9,133 nucleotides of DNA, from positions 1 to 9,133 of the forward strand of contig USQA01000040.1 in the NCBI GenBank assembly GCA_900556695.1. Direction: 5' to 3'. Origin of the DNA: an uncultured Clostridium sp. Its GTDB lineage: Bacteria > Bacillota > Clostridia > TANB77 > CAG-508. A program made the translations under genes and the position numbers. Below are positions 7,774 to 9,133 of the stretch, piece by piece. The notes under the pieces were generated by a model. The model was not told the DNA's origin. It saw only the letters and a list, made by a program, of their open reading frames with translations, and ran no database searches. The stretch's first letter is position 1. Each line of letters starts with the position of its first letter.

Positions 7774-8487
7774 ATGAACAAAAAAGTAATTAGCATAGTT
7801 TTGGGATTAATGTGTTTTGCATTAACTTTAGGAATATGTATACAAATAAGAACAGTAAAAGATTCTAATTCAACAGTGAGTCAAAACTATGAAGAAAATA
7901 ACTTAAGAGCAGAAGTACTAAAATATAAAGAGAAATATGAAAGAAAGACTAAAGAATTAGAAGATGCAGAGAAGAAACTAGAAACAGAAAGACAAAGTTC
8001 AACACAAAATAACGAAGACTTAGAGAAAAAAGAAGAAGAGATAAAACAAGGTAATAAAATGATAGGATTAACAGAAGTTACTGGGCCAGGAGTAATAGTT
8101 ACACTTAGTGATAGCAAAAAAGACTCAAACAGTGTATTAAATCCAAACAGTTTATTAGTACATGATGCTGATGTGTTAAGTGTTATAAATGAACTAAAAA
8201 ATGCTGGAGCAGAGGCAATTTCTATTAATGAGCAAAGATTAATTCCAACAAGTAGTATTTCTTGTGGAGGAAATATTATAGATATTAATGGAGAAAAAGT
8301 TGGAGCACCATTTGTAATTAAAGCTATTGGGTTACCAGAACAATTATCAGCTTTATCAAGACAAGGTGGGTATTTAGAAATACTAAAAAATGCAAGTATA
8401 GGAGTAGAATTGAAAAAATCTAATAATATTACAATACCAAAATATACAGGTATTATAGAGTATAACTATGCAAAGGCAGTAAAATAA
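7774..8487 (+). CDS. DUF881 family membrane-anchored coiled-coil protein (YlxW/YlxX-like), first copy
   Basis: The 237-aa protein has a single N-terminal hydrophobic segment (about 5-25, containing GLMCFALTLG) after MNKK. This predicts an uncleaved anchor with the rest outside the membrane. A highly charged coiled-coil region spans about 40-93. The DUF881 domain runs from about 98 to the end: TGPGVIVTLSDS (103-114), LLVHDADVLSVINELKNAGA (127-146), EAISINEQRLI (147-157) and INGEKVGAPFVIKAIG (171-186). DUF881 has no established biochemical function. In Bacillus subtilis, ylxW and ylxX of this family sit between divIB and sbp-ftsA-ftsZ, the arrangement seen here, so a role linked to division is inferred from position. 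The gene follows divIB by 15 bases and precedes its paralogue by 15 bases. I cannot decide which of ylxW and ylxX it corresponds to, so no symbol is given. Confidence 0.9.
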   Translation: MNKKVISIVLGLMCFALTLGICIQIRTVKDSNSTVSQNYEENNLRAEVLKYKEKYERKTKELEDAEKKLETERQSSTQNNEDLEKKEEEIKQGNKMIGLTEVTGPGVIVTLSDSKKDSNSVLNPNSLLVHDADVLSVINELKNAGAEAISINEQRLIPTSSISCGGNIIDINGEKVGAPFVIKAIGLPEQLSALSRQGGYLEILKNASIGVELKKSNNITIPKYTGIIEYNYAKAVK

Positions 8488-8491
8488 AGAT

Positions 8492-8497
8492 AGGAGG
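8492..8497 (+). promoter_or_regulatory. Ribosome binding site of the second DUF881 gene
   Basis: A consensus AGGAGG lies 5 bases before ATG 8503 in the 15-base gap after the first DUF881 gene. It fixes the start and implies translation from a shared operon transcript. Confidence 0.85.
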
Positions 8498-8502
8498 AAA
8501 AC

Positions 8503-9133
8503 ATGAAAAAGAACATAAAAAAAGGTAAAATAACAATGACAATAACAATGGTAATAGCATGTTTTGCACTAGCTTTGGTAATGTCTATGCAATTTAAAAT
8601 TGCAAGCGAAACAGATATTACATCAATAGAAAATATGAGAGAAGCAGAGTTAAGGACAGAACTTGCAAATTGGAAGTCAAAATATGAAGAAGTAGAAAAA
8701 AAATATGAAGAAACATCAAGTAAAATTGATGAATATAAACAAAATAAAGAATCAAATGAAGATACAGAAAAATTAGTTGACGATGAATTACAACAAGTAA
8801 ATATGCAATTAGGAAAAGTTGATGTGCAAGGAGAAGGCATAGAAGTAACATTAAGAGAAACTGATAATGAAGAAATTAGTAGAATTACTGCAGATGACTT
8901 AATATTAATTGTAAATGCTTTAAAAGTATCAGGAGCAGAAGCAATATCTATTAATGATGAAAGAATAATAAACATGTCAGATATGGTTGATATTAATGAA
9001 TCATTTATAAAAATAAATGGCCAAAGAATTGTAGCACCATATATAATAAAAGCTATAGGTAACCAATCTTATTTAGAAAGTAGTTTAATATCAAATGGTG
9101 GACCTGTAGATGAAATGAAAAAAATAGGACAAG
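8503..9133 (+). CDS. DUF881 family protein, second tandem copy (3' end outside window)
   Basis: This frame is open from ATG 8503 to the window edge, giving 210 residues without a stop; the family length suggests about 25-40 more. An excellent ribosome binding site, AGGAGG (8492-8497), lies 5 bases before the ATG. The architecture copies the preceding gene: a basic start (MKKNIKKGK), one membrane helix (about 10-31, with VIACFALALVMSM), a charged coiled coil (about 48-103), and a DUF881 domain with VQGEGIEVTLRET (108-120), SGAEAISINDERII (143-156) and INGQRIVAPYIIKAIG (171-186). The two copies share GAEAISIN, ING and IKAIG blocks but differ widely elsewhere, so the duplication is old. This copy lacks the SCGG stretch (162-165) of the first. 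By the Bacillus subtilis order, sbp and ftsA/ftsZ may lie beyond the edge. Confidence 0.9.
   Translation, partial: MKKNIKKGKITMTITMVIACFALALVMSMQFKIASETDITSIENMREAELRTELANWKSKYEEVEKKYEETSSKIDEYKQNKESNEDTEKLVDDELQQVNMQLGKVDVQGEGIEVTLRETDNEEISRITADDLILIVNALKVSGAEAISINDERIINMSDMVDINESFIKINGQRIVAPYIIKAIGNQSYLESSLISNGGPVDEMKKIGQ

Noticed and set aside
8551..8562. Lipobox-like VIAC in the second DUF881 protein
   Set aside because: The residues after the cysteine (FALALVMSM) remain hydrophobic, and the paralogue has LMC at the same place, so an uncleaved membrane helix fits better than a lipoprotein signal.
8466..8975. 169-codon open frame on the - strand over the second DUF881 gene, and similar - strand frames elsewhere
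   Set aside because: They lie antisense to well-supported genes, encode Ser/Phe/Leu-rich sequence typical of the reverse of Lys/Glu-rich genes, and lack ribosome binding sites.
1..9133. CRISPR array, insertion sequence, tRNA or phage genes
   Set aside because: No direct-repeat array, transposase motif, terminal inverted repeats around a gene, or cloverleaf-like sequence was seen.

Overview
The window is very AT-rich, uses A/T-ending codons throughout, has strong AGGAGG-type ribosome binding sites, and every complete gene ends in TAA. Together with the gene content (a bifunctional AdhE and a murA-divIB-DUF881-DUF881 division cluster) this points to a low-GC Gram-positive anaerobe, most likely a member of the Clostridia (Bacillota). 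The genus cannot be fixed from this stretch. It looks like ordinary chromosome: I see no mobile element, CRISPR array, tRNA or rRNA.

Layout. Positions 1-2477 hold the bulk of adhE (+), missing about 40 N-terminal residues to the left edge and closed by a short hairpin terminator. Positions 2580-3653 hold an independent transcription unit with its own promoter and a TTG-started gene for a highly charged, all-helical protein of unknown function. It converges on asnS (-, 3793-5184), and a long 19-bp hairpin between the two probably terminates both. asnS has its own sigma-A-type promoter in the 217-bp divergent region it shares with murA. From 5402 to the right edge the + strand carries murA, divIB/ftsQ and two tandem DUF881 genes, the second cut by the window end.

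How the genes work together. MurA makes the first committed peptidoglycan precursor, DivIB/FtsQ is a bitopic divisome protein, and the two DUF881 proteins are membrane-anchored coiled-coil proteins. The order divIB-DUF881-DUF881 matches divIB-ylxW-ylxX of Bacillus subtilis, which runs on into sbp, ftsA and ftsZ, so the right side is the start of the wall-synthesis and division cluster. AdhE (acetyl-CoA to ethanol) and AsnRS are unrelated housekeeping neighbours.

Points most worth checking. (1) The 5' end of divIB: the only good ribosome binding site and ATG open a 20-codon frame that is +1 out of register with the DivIB frame, and two A7 runs lie where a one-base correction would join them. 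(2) The unrecognised 337-aa helical protein, with recurrent helix-Pro-helix units. (3) A hairpin without a U-tract between murA and divIB. (4) The tandem DUF881 pair with a shared cysteine motif in the membrane segment. I did not find convincing evidence of a new multi-gene system here.
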